The position numbers and the translations under genes are program-made. A DNA stretch of 10,111 bases from Pavlovales sp. CCMP2436 (taxonomy: Eukaryota > Haptophyta > Pavlovophyceae > Pavlovales), in contig MU631309.1 in assembly GCA_026770615.1 (NCBI GenBank), positions 186,927 through 197,037 on the forward strand, read 5' to 3'. Shown here piece after piece: positions 1-6,940 of the stretch; the stretch's first letter is position 1; each line of letters begins with the position of its first letter. Below the pieces are notes generated by a model. It had not been told where the DNA came from, ran no database searches, and worked only from the letters and a program-made list of their open reading frames with translations.

Positions 1-126
1 CCTCATCATCCACCACTTCTACCAGCTCCCCACTTCGGCGTAGCGCGTAGGAGCCTGCGTCGGAGCGCTAAGATCAGCCTGACTTGAACTTGAAACGTAC
101 CGCCAGCCCGAAGCCCCCTACATTAA

Positions 127-135
127 TATATAAGG
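127..135 (+). promoter_or_regulatory. TATA-like box upstream of the LINE region (weak)
   Basis: The string TATATAAGG stands in an AT-rich patch (121-135) within otherwise GC-rich DNA, about 800 bp before the ubiquitin-like start at 935. It could be a core promoter for the LINE or for the low-complexity ORF at 173. There is no supporting initiator or transcript evidence, so this is only a motif match. The rest of 1-170 shows no coding signal. Confidence 0.2.
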
Positions 136-172
136 TGGGTCACGTCTGTTCCCGCTTGCTTGTGAGTGGCAA

Positions 173-913
173 TTGCTATGTCGATCCGTAGGATGGTTGC
201 TATGCTGTGGAACATGTTGTTGTGTATCGCGCACACCGCCAAGCCCGCCGCTGCCGAGCCCACTGCCGCCAAGTCCGCCACCGCCAACTCCGAACGTGTC
301 GCCTAGCCCGCTGCTGCTGAGGGTTCGCACCCTGCCAGCGCGGAGTGCGCTGCCGCTGCCGAGCGCGCCGTCATGCGAGTCGCTGAGCGCGCCACCGAGC
401 ACAGCACCGACGCTTAGTGCGCCGCCGAGCGCTGCGCCACCGCCGGACGCGGCGCCGAAGCTAACGCTGAGCGTGTTGCCGCTGTCGAGCGTGCCCAGGG
501 TATCGCCGCTGCAGGGCGTGTCGGGGAGCGCGCTGCTGGGCGCGCCGAGCGTGCCGCCGCCGAGCAAGCCGCCGCTGGGTGCGCTGCTTGCGCTGCCGCC
601 GCCGTCGCCGGGCGCGCTGCGCACCGAGCCGGCTGTAGAAAGGTGCGTCCACCCCCAACACACTGCCCAGCCCGTTCCCCAGCCCTCTCCATCGCCGCCG
701 CGCCTACCGTCGCCAAAGCCTACCGCGCTGTCGGCGCCCCCACCGTCGCCCCAGGACTCGCTCACACCGTCGCTGCCCCCACCGGCACCCACTACTACTG
801 CGCCGTCGGGCGTGCTGCTGAGCGCGTCACTGAGCGCGCCGCCGCCGCCGAGTGCACAGTCAGGCGTGTCGCCTAGCGCGGCGCTGAGCGGGGCGTTGGC
901 GCGGAGCGCGTAG
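173..913 (+). repeat. GC-rich low-complexity tract, degenerate GCC-GAG-CGC-type repeat; possible 246-codon Pro/Ser-rich ORF
   Basis: The tract is built from imperfect copies of short words such as GCCGCCGAG, GAGCGCGCC and CGCTGAGCG. One plus-strand frame (173-913) is open for 246 codons and reads as Pro/Ser/Ala-rich protein. A second plus frame (around 250-876) reads Ala/Glu/Arg-rich (AERA-like), interrupted by TAG at 304, 415 and 874. The minus strand is also open and reads Gly-rich. Being open in several frames is what GC-rich repeats produce by chance, so I do not call a gene. The 173 frame is the same as that of the ubiquitin-like start at 935, separated by one TAG (911-913), so it could be an upstream part of the LINE, either a 5' UTR variable repeat or an old N-terminal extension. 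A hydroxyproline-rich host protein cannot be excluded. Confidence 0.5.
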
Positions 914-934
914 CACGATGCCGCGTCAAGCCCC

Positions 935-1182
935 ATGCACATTTTTGTCGTGATCTTCGCTGGCCAGACGCTGGTGGTCGAGGTGAAGCCATGCTTCACG
1001 GTCGAGACGGTCAAGGACGCCATCACGCTCAAGACCGGCATCGCGCGCGACCTCCAACTCCTCACCTGCGAAAACAACTCCTCACCTGCGAAGGCAAGCG
1101 GTTGGATGGCCAGCACTCACTTGTCGAGTGCGGCGTCGAGAATCATGCGACGCTGCGCCTCACGAGCCGCATGAGAGGCGGC
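935..1182 (+). pseudogene. Ubiquitin-like domain at the N-terminus of the LINE protein (frameshifted)
   Basis: ATG at 935 opens with MHIFVVIFAGQTLVVEVKP, which matches the ubiquitin beta-hairpin MQIFVKTLTGKTITLEVEP. It continues with TVETVKDAI (the helix, as in TIENVKAKI) and KTGIARDLQLL. The reading then moves two frames, across a 20-bp duplication, to GKRLDGQHSLVECGV and TLRLTSRMRGG, like the ubiquitin end LRLRGG. Without the duplication the domain is exactly 76 codons, the length of ubiquitin, with about 30 identities. Lys27, Lys33, Lys48 and the terminal Gly-Gly are kept. Lys6, 11, 29 and 63 are absent, and the Leu8/Ile44/Val70 patch is changed to Phe/Thr/Thr. The Gly-Gly is followed directly by APND and the rest of the LINE protein, the arrangement of ubiquitin-fusion precursors. 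Cleavage after Gly76 by host deubiquitinases is inferred. The identification as a ubiquitin fold is firm; any function is not. Confidence 0.9.
1055..1092 (+). repeat. 20-bp-period tandem duplication that breaks the ubiquitin-like frame
   Basis: The 18-base word CAACTCCTCACCTGCGAA occurs at 1055-1072 and again at 1075-1092, a period of 20 bp. Twenty is not a multiple of three, so the duplication moves the frame by two. Discounting one unit links frame 2 (from 935) with frame 1 (to 1182) and gives the canonical 76-codon ubiquitin length, so this duplication is the lesion itself. Confidence 0.9.
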
Positions 1183-1680
1183 GCGCCAAACGACCCCTCC
1201 TTCGCAGCCAGCATCGTAGTCTCCAACAACAAGATATACACGCTGCTTCACGCGGCGGGCGGCCCGATCAGGGTAGAGCGCTCTACACCGGGTTGCGAAC
1301 TTGCACGCGCGATCCTCGCTGCGCTGCCCGTCGCGCCGAAGGCCATCGAGCCTAGCGAGATCCCCCCGCGACAGAGCCGTGCAGATGCGCAGAAGGTCCG
1401 CGACAAGACGCTCAAGACTGCATTCAATGTGAGTTGCGGCAAGGGGCTGCACATCGACAAGCTCTGGCGCATGGTGCAAGGCTGCACAGTGGCTCATGAG
1501 CTCGCAACCACCTTGATCTTCGCCGTCTGCCAGCGTGCACTGCAAGTCATCGACGAGGCTGACACACTCGCCTTCGACAACGACCGCAATCGAGTCATCG
1601 CTCTCGTCCTAGATGATGTGGACAATTTCCCCAACTACCGCACCACCGGATGGATGGGGCTCAGTGGCGGAAGTGGCTCG
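1183..1680 (+). pseudogene. LINE protein, unrecognised domain after the ubiquitin-like module
   Basis: In frame 1 the reading continues from the Gly-Gly as APNDPSFAASIVVSNNKIY through about 160 residues with normal protein composition, including KTAFNVSCGKGLHIDKLWRM, AHELATTLIFAVCQRALQV and RVIALVLDDVDNFPNY. The pattern of alternating hydrophobic and charged residues looks globular and mostly helical. I do not recognise the family. Its place between ubiquitin and a basic RGG stretch suggests an ORF1- or Gag-like RNA-handling or multimerisation role, which is inference from position only. The frame changes to frame 2 somewhere in 1650-1690, and frame 1 becomes Ala/Thr/Arg low-complexity after that. 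A fusion of LINE ORF1 and ORF2 into one polyprotein would explain the arrangement. Confidence 0.55.
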
Positions 1681-1699
1681 ACCTCAGCACATCGCCGGC

Positions 1700-2311
1700 T
1701 TCGTACCACTGTTGCAGCCGCTGCCAAGACCGCCAGCTCAGCCACCGCCGCCACCGCCACAGCAGCGGCCACCGCAGCGGCCGCCACTGCCTCGCGGTGG
1801 GTATGGTGGAGGCTACAGGCGCGGCCGTGGTGGGGGGAGGACGGGGGGGGGTGCAGGAGGGCGTGCGCGCGGCAATTGTAGCACGCTCTCTGGTGGGCAT
1901 GGGAGACTGCTACCACAACCCCGTCGTCAACTGCAAGCGCCATCGTCGAGCGAGGACGTCGAGCGCCCAACCATGCCCCTACCCACACGGCCAAGCGCAG
2001 ACCCGACCGGCCGCGACTTCTCCGTCCTCGACCACCTCACGGTTGCCGAAGTCGCTGGGCACGCGGGGAACACGTCTCGGCAACTCGACGCCATACCCCG
2101 AGACTTCCACGAGCCCTGGGCCGGCGCGACGGTCCTCGTCATCGAAGCCATCTGCAGCTCCGGGCCGGACAACGAGGAGGAGGAGGTGCGAGCGCTGAAG
2201 GTGCTGCTGATCCTACCCGCGCTACCACTCCGAAAGCAGCCCGCGGCCTGCGGGGACCGCCAAGGACGTCTGGCGAGCGCCAGACTGCTCGCCTCCCGCT
2301 TCGACCGATAG
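1700..2311 (+). pseudogene. LINE protein, Pro/Gln-rich linker, RGG-type basic stretch and pre-RT region
   Basis: Frame 2 reads a Pro/Gln run (PPAQPPPPPPQQRPPQRPP), then a Gly/Arg stretch at about 1793-1873 (GGYGGGYRRGRGGG, then RTGGGAGGRARG). RGG/RG boxes of this kind bind RNA in many proteins, so this is a plausible template-RNA-binding segment. It is followed by NCSTLSGGHG, which could be the remains of a CCHC zinc knuckle, but the spacing is wrong and I do not claim one. From about 1990 the frame reads DFSVLDHLTVAEVAGHAGN and EVRALKVLLILPALPLRK; a hydrophobic LP-x-LxLR strip like this commonly precedes the RT in protist LINEs. An in-frame TAG at 2309 interrupts, and the same frame continues sensibly beyond it, so the stop is a point mutation in a once longer ORF. 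Confidence 0.7.
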
Positions 2312-3215
2312 GGACGGGGAGTCTTTGACAGCCTCGTTGCTGACTGGTCTGGAGACTGCGCGTCGAAGGCACAGCAGCGCAGCAGCCGGCGCTTCCGTCC
2401 AGCCAACCCCGAGCGAGACATCAAGACGGCCGTCGCCCTTCTTGCCAAGGGCAAGTTCTCCGACGCCGCAAAGCTGCTTCAGAGCCACGTCCTCGCTGAC
2501 ATCGCGGACCCGGTCGTGCTCCAGCAGATGCTCGCCAAGCATCCGCCTAGGTGGTCCCCCGTGCCAGCGGTCATCCCGGGCCTCGACACCACCAACCGTC
2601 TCGTTGTCGGCGTCACGGAGATGGAGGAGGCATACCGAGGGCTCAAGACCGACAAGCCACAGGGTGCCTCGCCCTGGCGGTACGAGTACCTCATCCCACT
2701 CGCCCAGACAGAGCCCTTCGTGGACGACGATGCCCGCCACGTGCTTGGGTCGCACGCCTGGCTGGCATCATCCTTCGCCAACGGCGATGTACCCCCCTAG
2801 TTCTACTTCGTCTTCTGCGCCGCACGGTGCGTGCCACTCCGCAAGTGTGCGGTCCAGGCCGGCGTCATGGAGTCTGCGCGGCCAATCGGCATCTCGTGCG
2901 CGCTGAGACGGGTCTCACCAAGGGAGTCTTACTCAACAAGGGCCTTCGCGGCGAGATCGAGGACTACCTCTTCCCGCAGCAGCTGCTCGTCTCGGCAGGC
3001 GGGACGAAGCTCATCTTTGGCGTGCGCGCGCTCCTCGAGAACCCCAGCTCCTGCATCGCCGGCTCCGATATCTACAACAAGTTCAACGAGGACGACCGCG
3101 CAGAGATGGTGGCGCGCACCCTCGCCAGCTCCTCCGGTCTTGTCCCGCTCGCACGCCTCTTCTACGCCACGCTTGCCCCCAAGTCACGATCTTCGTCAGT
3201 GGCAAGGGCGGCGGC
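2312..3215 (+). pseudogene. LINE reverse transcriptase, N-terminal half (fingers, motif A), broken
   Basis: Frame 2 resumes after TAG 2309 as GRGVFDSLVADW, then LLAKGKFSDAAKLLQSHVLA, KHPPRW and MEEAYRGLKTDKPQGASPWR (about 2622-2681), the L-x-x-x-K-x-x-GxSPxR signature at the start of LINE RTs. TAG at 2798-2800 interrupts. The same frame goes on to ARPIGISCALRR (about 2876-2911), matching the RPI-x-x-x-x-LRR segment. Near 2912 the reading passes to frame 1: LRGEIEDYLFPQQLLVSAGG, GTKLIFGVRALLE, then SDIYNKFNEDDRAEMV (about 3064-3111), motif A with its catalytic Asp in SDI and the aromatic of NKF. Near 3180, in a run of C, the reading passes to frame 3 (VTIFVSGKGGGLTP) and joins the next segment. 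The enzyme would copy element RNA into DNA at the target site. As found it cannot be translated as one chain. Confidence 0.85.
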
Positions 3216-5375
3216 TTGACGCCCATGGGCAGGGACGGCGAGACGGGTGTCGCCCAAGGGTCGGTGGAGGGCGGAGTCGCCTTCGCGATCTCCATCCACC
3301 CCGAGCTACAGGTGCTGAACGCAGAGCTGCGGCCATACGGTGGGAGCGCTCGGGCCGGCCACGACAATGTACGGGCGGTCGGCCCGCCCCATATCGTCTT
3401 CCCGGCGATGCAGCGCTTCCATGACGCGCTCTTCGCGCGGCTCGGCCTCGTTGTGCAACCGGCCAAGTGCGAGTGCTGGATCGATGAGGCTCAAATCGAT
3501 TCCCTCGACACCCACCGCGGCCTGGTGACGCGCAGCCACCTACTCGACTGCGTGACTCCGTACTACGGCGTCATGTGCTACGGCATCCCCATCGGGTCGG
3601 AAGAGTACATCAAGCTTGCCCTAGCTGGCAAGTGTGACGAGATCGCATGCATCTCAACGAAGCTAATCACTTCGCTCAGCTCGTCATACAAGCGAAAGCT
3701 CTGGCTCTTGACCCTCTTCTCCACGGCGCGCAAATTCAAGTACTTTGCGCGGCACTGCTACCCGGACCACTCGCGCGAGGCATGCACCCGCTTCGAAGCG
3801 ATCATCCACGCGCAGGCGACGCACGCGCTAGGAGTCTCGCTCGACGGCGATCGGCTCGCGACCGCCCGCCTCGCGCTTCCCCGCCGCTACCGTGGCGCCG
3901 GACTTCAGCGAATGGTCGACATCGCGCCGGCCGCCTTCTGTGGCGCCATGGTACAGGCGGTGCCAGCCTTTCTCGACGTGTGGGCCGACGCAACCAACCC
4001 GGCCAGCGGCGTCACGCAGCGCGGGATGCTCGAGCTGCCGCAGGTCGAGCGCACGGTGGGGCGGAACTCCTTTTTGGACATGCAGCAGCACGGCTGGCGC
4101 GCGTACCAGCTGCCGTCTTCCGGGGCATGCTCTCTGCCACCGCCGCTACAGGGACAGGATTTCCGCCGCTGCTGGTTGCTGCTGCAGCAGGAGGCCGGCA
4201 TCGCCACAGGAGCGGGGCCCAACGGAGATCGGCCAACCTCCGCGCTCCACCTATGTCTAGAGGAAGCGTGGCCGACGGCGCGCAGGAGCGCCGGCAGGTT
4301 GTGCCTCAACATGCAGAAAGACCTCACCGACGACCTGGAGGCTCACCGGTACGACGTGCTCAAGATGCAGATCAACGTGCGACACCGCAGCGATCGCGCC
4401 GGACACCTCTTCAGGAGCCTCGATCGCAACAACTCCGCCTGGGTCGCTGCACTACCGGGTGGCTACGGGCTCTGCAACACCGGCGAGTGGGTGGAGATCA
4501 CCGCGCGCTTCTTCGGCGTCCAGAGCCCCATCTGCGCCGGCCTCGTCGCGCGCGGCGCGCGGCTCTTCGGCCGCTTTATCGACGCGTTCGGAGACAACCT
4601 CGTCGCAGCCACGGGCGCAGGCGTCACCGGCGGCCACATCGCCAAGCTCCGGCACGATCCGATCCTCGCCCTCCTCGCGGAGTTCGCGAGGTCCGTGGGT
4701 GCGTTCGCGCGCACCGAGGTTGGAGACATCTTTGGCTCGGTGCTCGCCGCCAACTCAGCGGCCTACCACCTCTACTACAGCGAAGTCGGCCGGCGACCCG
4801 GGCCGAAGGTCGACTTTTACGCCGAGTACGACCACTGGGGTGAGCGTGCAGTCCCGCGGCTATTCGAACTCACGACCATCGCGTTCTACCCTACTCGGTA
4901 CAAGGACACCGACGGGCAGTACCCGCAGGGCGCTGTGGGCAGGCGCGCCGACGCGCTACCTGGCGAGCGCATCAAGGAACTCATCAAGACCGACCGCGAC
5001 TTCTTCCACACACCAGCCGGACAGACTGGCCCAATGGAGGCCCGCGCGCTGACCTTCTGCCCCCCAGGCGGCGACCAGTTCACTATTCTCGCAGTTGGCG
5101 CCTTTGGGGAGTTTTCGGTCGGCTTGGAAACGGTGGTCGCCGACTTCGCCAGCATGGGCGCATGCGCACTGCGAGGGCGCACAGGAGCTCCCTCCAAACA
5201 GCTCGCACGCACTGCTTTCCTGTGGAATATGCGGCAGGAGATCGGCATGTGCGCCTTGCGTGGACACGCAAAGGTCATCATAGCGCGCGCGCGTATGGAG
5301 AACATCAGTGGCGGCGGCGCGGCACACGGTGGCGCAGACGACGACGGCACCGAGGATTGGGCTGAGTGCGTATAA
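3183..5375 (+). pseudogene. LINE protein C-terminal half: RT motifs B-D, thumb region, restriction-like endonuclease-type domain
   Basis: The longest open stretch of the element lies here (719 codons counting from TTG 3216, first ATG 3225). Motif B is GVAQGSVEGGVAFAI (residues 11-25), but the motif C box, normally YxDD, reads GHDN (48-51, nt 3357-3368). Motif D is GLVVQPAKCE (77-86). The thumb-like segment LPRRYRGAGLQ (221-231) is followed by AAFCGAMVQAVPAFLD. FIDAFGDN and GGHIAKLRHD (455-481) resemble the D-xx-GDH...GG-xxx-RHD stretch before the endonuclease in R2-like elements, with His and Cys ligands partly lost. The endonuclease candidate has KVDF (531-534), LFELT (549-553), KELIKTDRDFF (587-597) and FTILAVGAFGEFS (622-634). 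The Asp533...Glu551 spacing and the late hydrophobic-GxxG strip match RLE (PD-(D/E)xK-like) LINEs. TAA at 5373 seems premature: the inverted copy at 8991-9293 reads through this point. Cleavage activity is inferred from the family only. Confidence 0.82.
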
Positions 5376-5505
5376 CACCAGCGACAAGAGACGCGGTCGT
5401 GGCATGAAGCTGCGTAGGCCCGCCACCTGGGCGATCACTGGCTGAATTCGTCGGCCGTACACATCAGATTTGCCTGACTGCTGCTGCCTGTCTTAGTAAA
5501 AAAAT
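5376..5505 (+). other. Lost C-terminal codons and 3' UTR of the LINE, ending in an A-rich run
   Basis: Positions 5376-5445 correspond to codons still open in the inverted copy (ending at TGA 8991-8993 on the minus strand). Here they were lost through TAC-to-TAA at 5373 and a 14-bp difference near 5388. Positions 5446-5494 match the copy's 3' UTR up to CTGCTGCCTGTCTT. After that this copy has AGTAAAAAAA, while the other copy continues with AGTAAGTCGTAGTCTAATAA, which contains an AATAAA-type signal. The A-run is a plausible degenerate tail. Confidence 0.7.
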
Positions 5506-5637
5506 ATCGATTGTCCATAACTAGCGCCTAACTCGTCGAAATAAGGCCGGGGCGGGGGCATATTGACCCCTGGGGTCTTGCGAGTTCCCTACCGGAACCC
5601 AAAATTTTAGATTGATAATTTTTAGTTCGTATCTGAT

Positions 5638-5666
5638 TCGGTCTTTGGAGGTCGCTTTTCGGGCCT
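5638..5666 (+). repeat. 29-bp module E, copy 1 (identical inverted copy at 9301-9329)
   Basis: The word TCGGTCTTTGGAGGTCGC (to ...CGGGCCT) is identical over 29 bp to the reverse complement of 9301-9329. A diverged third copy sits at 8329-8372. Here it directly abuts interspersed repeat D at 5667. The preceding 5506-5637 holds no recognisable feature. Confidence 0.8.
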
Positions 5667-5861
5667 AAAAAAAAGGGGGAGTATTTTGGGATGGAATCTA
5701 CTGGCAGACCAATGGCGGGCCGTCAAAGGCCGCGCTCGCTTCGGCTGGGTTCTCTGGACTATGGCGCATCTTCCTGCCAATTCGGCACCCCGAGAAGGCG
5801 CGCAGGTCGAGCACACTTGCCCTCCAAAATTAAGCCCAGACCATGTTTTTGGGGTATTTTG
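5667..5861 (+). repeat. Interspersed repeat D, copy 1 (inverted copy at 8500-8706)
   Basis: The repeat starts with an A-run, a G-run and GTATTTTGGGATGGAATCT, and ends with TTGGGGTATTTTG, so both ends carry a TATTTTG word. It is clearly homologous (about 85% by eye) to the reverse complement of 8500-8706, sharing CTATGGCGCATCTTCCTGCC and GGCACCCCGAGAA. Short ORFs in it are conserved only as far as the DNA is. It could be a SINE, a short MITE, or part of a longer element's UTR; there is no RNA polymerase III box or TIR that I can point to. Confidence 0.75.
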
Positions 5862-6156
5862 CAGACATTACAGTGATCCCTAGGTTCGGATCATTTGAGT
5901 GGGGATCCCTACCGAGTGATTCCAATCTAGGGATCACTCACTCGGCGGCACCACCGCCTAGGGATCGTATCACGTCCAAGCCGCCGATTGATCCCTAAGC
6001 CGCCGAGTGATCCCAACACACCGAGTGAACCCTGAGTGTCCCTGAGAGGCCATTTTTAAATAATTTACAGTTTATTATTAAAGTAACTTAAAGTAATTAA
6101 TTTCCCAGCTGCCCCTCGGGCCGCATCTCGGGCCGCATCTCGACCTGCAAACGTTG
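5861..6156 (+). repeat. GGGATCACT-rich repeat unit 1
   Basis: The unit starts GCAGACATTA then AGTGATCCCTAGGTTCGG and contains many copies of AGTGATCCC and GGGATCACT in both orientations, mixed with CCGCCGAGTGATCCC. It ends with a GGGCCGCATCTCGACCTGC segment. It is collinear with unit 2 (6629-6898). Unit 1 carries about 40 extra AT-rich bases (6062-6105). No protein is encoded. Confidence 0.85.
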
Positions 6157-6567
6157 GGGTCAAAATCCGAATTAGTGGCCAGTCCGGGAAGAAATCGAAA
6201 AAGTCCGGTGAAAATCCTTCGGAGAAAGTCAGGAACCGGAGGTGGTGCCGCGGAGTTTGTTGCAGATTCGTGAATGGGGCACCGCCCCATTCACGAATCT
6301 GCAACAAGGCACCACTTCGGGAACCATGACTTTCTTTTCGCTTCCGAACGCTGAGAATTGGAAATGTTAGTTACACGAAGTATGTTGTCGACCCAAGAGG
6401 CACCTAAGAGGCACACGAGGTGGGCTCCGACCGTCGAGGAGGGCTCTATTTGACATCAGCTATCGGCACTTAGCGCGCAGGGGTGACCAATGTCTACTTC
6501 TTCGTCCCGGCCACCGCTTTTCCCCTTCCCCAGTGCGGAATCGCGCCACTAATTCGGATTTCGACCC
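6157..6567. mobile_element. 411-bp MITE-like insertion with 23-bp terminal inverted repeats
   Basis: The ends 6157-6179 and 6545-6567 are inverted repeats of 23 bp with one mismatch (core AAATCCGAATTAGTGGC). The sequence flanking the insertion is continuous in unit 2, where GACCTGCGAACCTTTGAC runs straight on, whereas here GACCTGCAAACGTTG is followed by the insertion and then CTTTGATATAAAAC. Unit 2 therefore acts as an empty site. The interior has no coding capacity but holds a long hairpin at 6224-6334. A clear target-site duplication is not visible (TTG/TTTG at best). A small non-autonomous DNA transposon or foldback element is the best reading. Confidence 0.6.
6224..6334. repeat. Long hairpin with a perfect 24-bp stem core
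   Basis: Positions 6257-6280 are the exact reverse complement of 6284-6307, with a 3-nt loop ACC (6281-6283). After a 7-nt one-sided bulge (6250-6256) the stem resumes (6242-6249 with 6308-6315) and goes on imperfectly to 6224-6231 pairing with 6327-6334. It is the most stable secondary structure visible in the window and is centred in the left half of the insertion. Confidence 0.9.
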
Positions 6568-6580
6568 TTTGATATAAAAC

Positions 6581-6622
6581 ACAGCCAATGAGAGAGCAGG
6601 GAACCACCAGCCACATACGCGA
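6581..6622 (+). repeat. 42-bp direct repeat, copy 1
   Basis: This is identical over 42 bp to 6899-6940 (start ACAGCCAATGAGAGAGCAGG). It forms the right end of repeat unit 1, after the MITE-like insertion, and includes CCAAT. In both copies it follows a TTTGA-plus-A-rich segment. Confidence 0.9.
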
Positions 6623-6628
6623 GATTTG

Positions 6629-6898
6629 GCAGACATTATAGTGATCCCTAGGTTCGGATCACTGGAGTGGGTGATCCTTACCGAGTGATTCCAATCTGGG
6701 ATCACTTACTCGGCGGCACCACCGCCTAGGGATCGTATCACTCAAGCCGCCGAGTGATCCCTAAGCCACCGAGTGATTCCAACCCGCCGAGTGATCCCTG
6801 AGTGATCCCTGAGCGGCTATTTTAAATTAACTAATGCGCTCACTCTTGGGCCGCACCTCGTGCCGCATCTCGACCTGCGAACCTTTGACAAAAAAAAA
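6629..6898 (+). repeat. GGGATCACT-rich repeat unit 2
   Basis: This is the second copy of the unit at 5861, from GCAGACATTATAGTGATCCC to GCCGCATCTCGACCTGCG and a run of A. Identity is high, broken by small indels. It lacks the 411-bp insertion and so shows the unit's original structure. Units 1 and 2 are direct and adjacent once the insertion is discounted, so this looks like a short tandem array. Confidence 0.85.
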
Positions 6899-6940
6899 AC
6901 AGCCAATGAGAGAGCAGGGAACCACCAGCCACATACGCGA
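6899..6940 (+). repeat. 42-bp direct repeat, copy 2
   Basis: Identical partner of 6581-6622, closing unit 2. It is followed by AAATGTTAGGTCTTCACGAA, which resembles GAAATGTTAGTTACACGAAG near 6360 inside the insertion. Confidence 0.9.

Larger units (their letters stand above)
935..5505 (+). mobile_element. Decayed non-LTR retrotransposon (LINE) of RLE type with N-terminal ubiquitin-like domain
   Basis: A single element can be followed through shifting frames: ubiquitin-like domain (935-1182), unknown domain (1183-about 1680), Pro/Gln and RGG stretch (about 1700-1880), pre-RT region (1880-2600), reverse transcriptase (about 2600-3480), post-RT region and endonuclease-like domain (3480-5375), then a short 3' UTR ending in an A-rich run (5495-5505). 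There is no LTR, integrase or RNase H, and the RT is followed by a domain resembling the restriction-like endonuclease of R2/NeSL/CRE-type LINEs. The element is dead: a frame-shifting 20-bp duplication (1055-1094), a frame change near 1650-1690, TAG at 2309-2311 and 2798-2800, frame changes near 2912 and 3180, and a probably premature TAA at 5373. The 5' boundary is unclear and may include the tract before 935. A truncated relative lies inverted at 8912-9293. Confidence 0.88.

Noticed and set aside
118..1116. 332-codon minus-strand Gly/Ser-rich open frame
   Set aside because: It is the complement of the low-complexity tract and also runs through the ubiquitin-like coding region on the other strand. 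Its length is explained by GC-rich composition.
935..1174. Independent host ubiquitin gene or retropseudogene
   Set aside because: The Gly-Gly leads without stop into frame 1 of the following protein, and the sequence is far from the near-invariant host ubiquitin. A fused LINE module fits better, though other copies are needed for proof.
1866..1960. CCHC zinc knuckle after the RGG stretch
   Set aside because: NCSTLSGGHG and, in another frame, CYHNPVVNCKRH are suggestive, but no single frame gives a C-x2-C-x4-H-x4-C spacing.
3647..4843. 398-codon plus-strand Arg/Ala-rich open frame
   Set aside because: It overlaps the LINE ORF in another frame. The Arg/Ala/Pro composition is the typical shadow of a GC-rich gene, and the RT-side frame has the recognisable motifs.
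5622..5883. Short overlapping ORFs in repeat D on both strands, with similar peptides in the other copy
   Set aside because: The peptide similarity follows from DNA similarity between the copies. Frames are not preserved end to end and no protein family is recognised.
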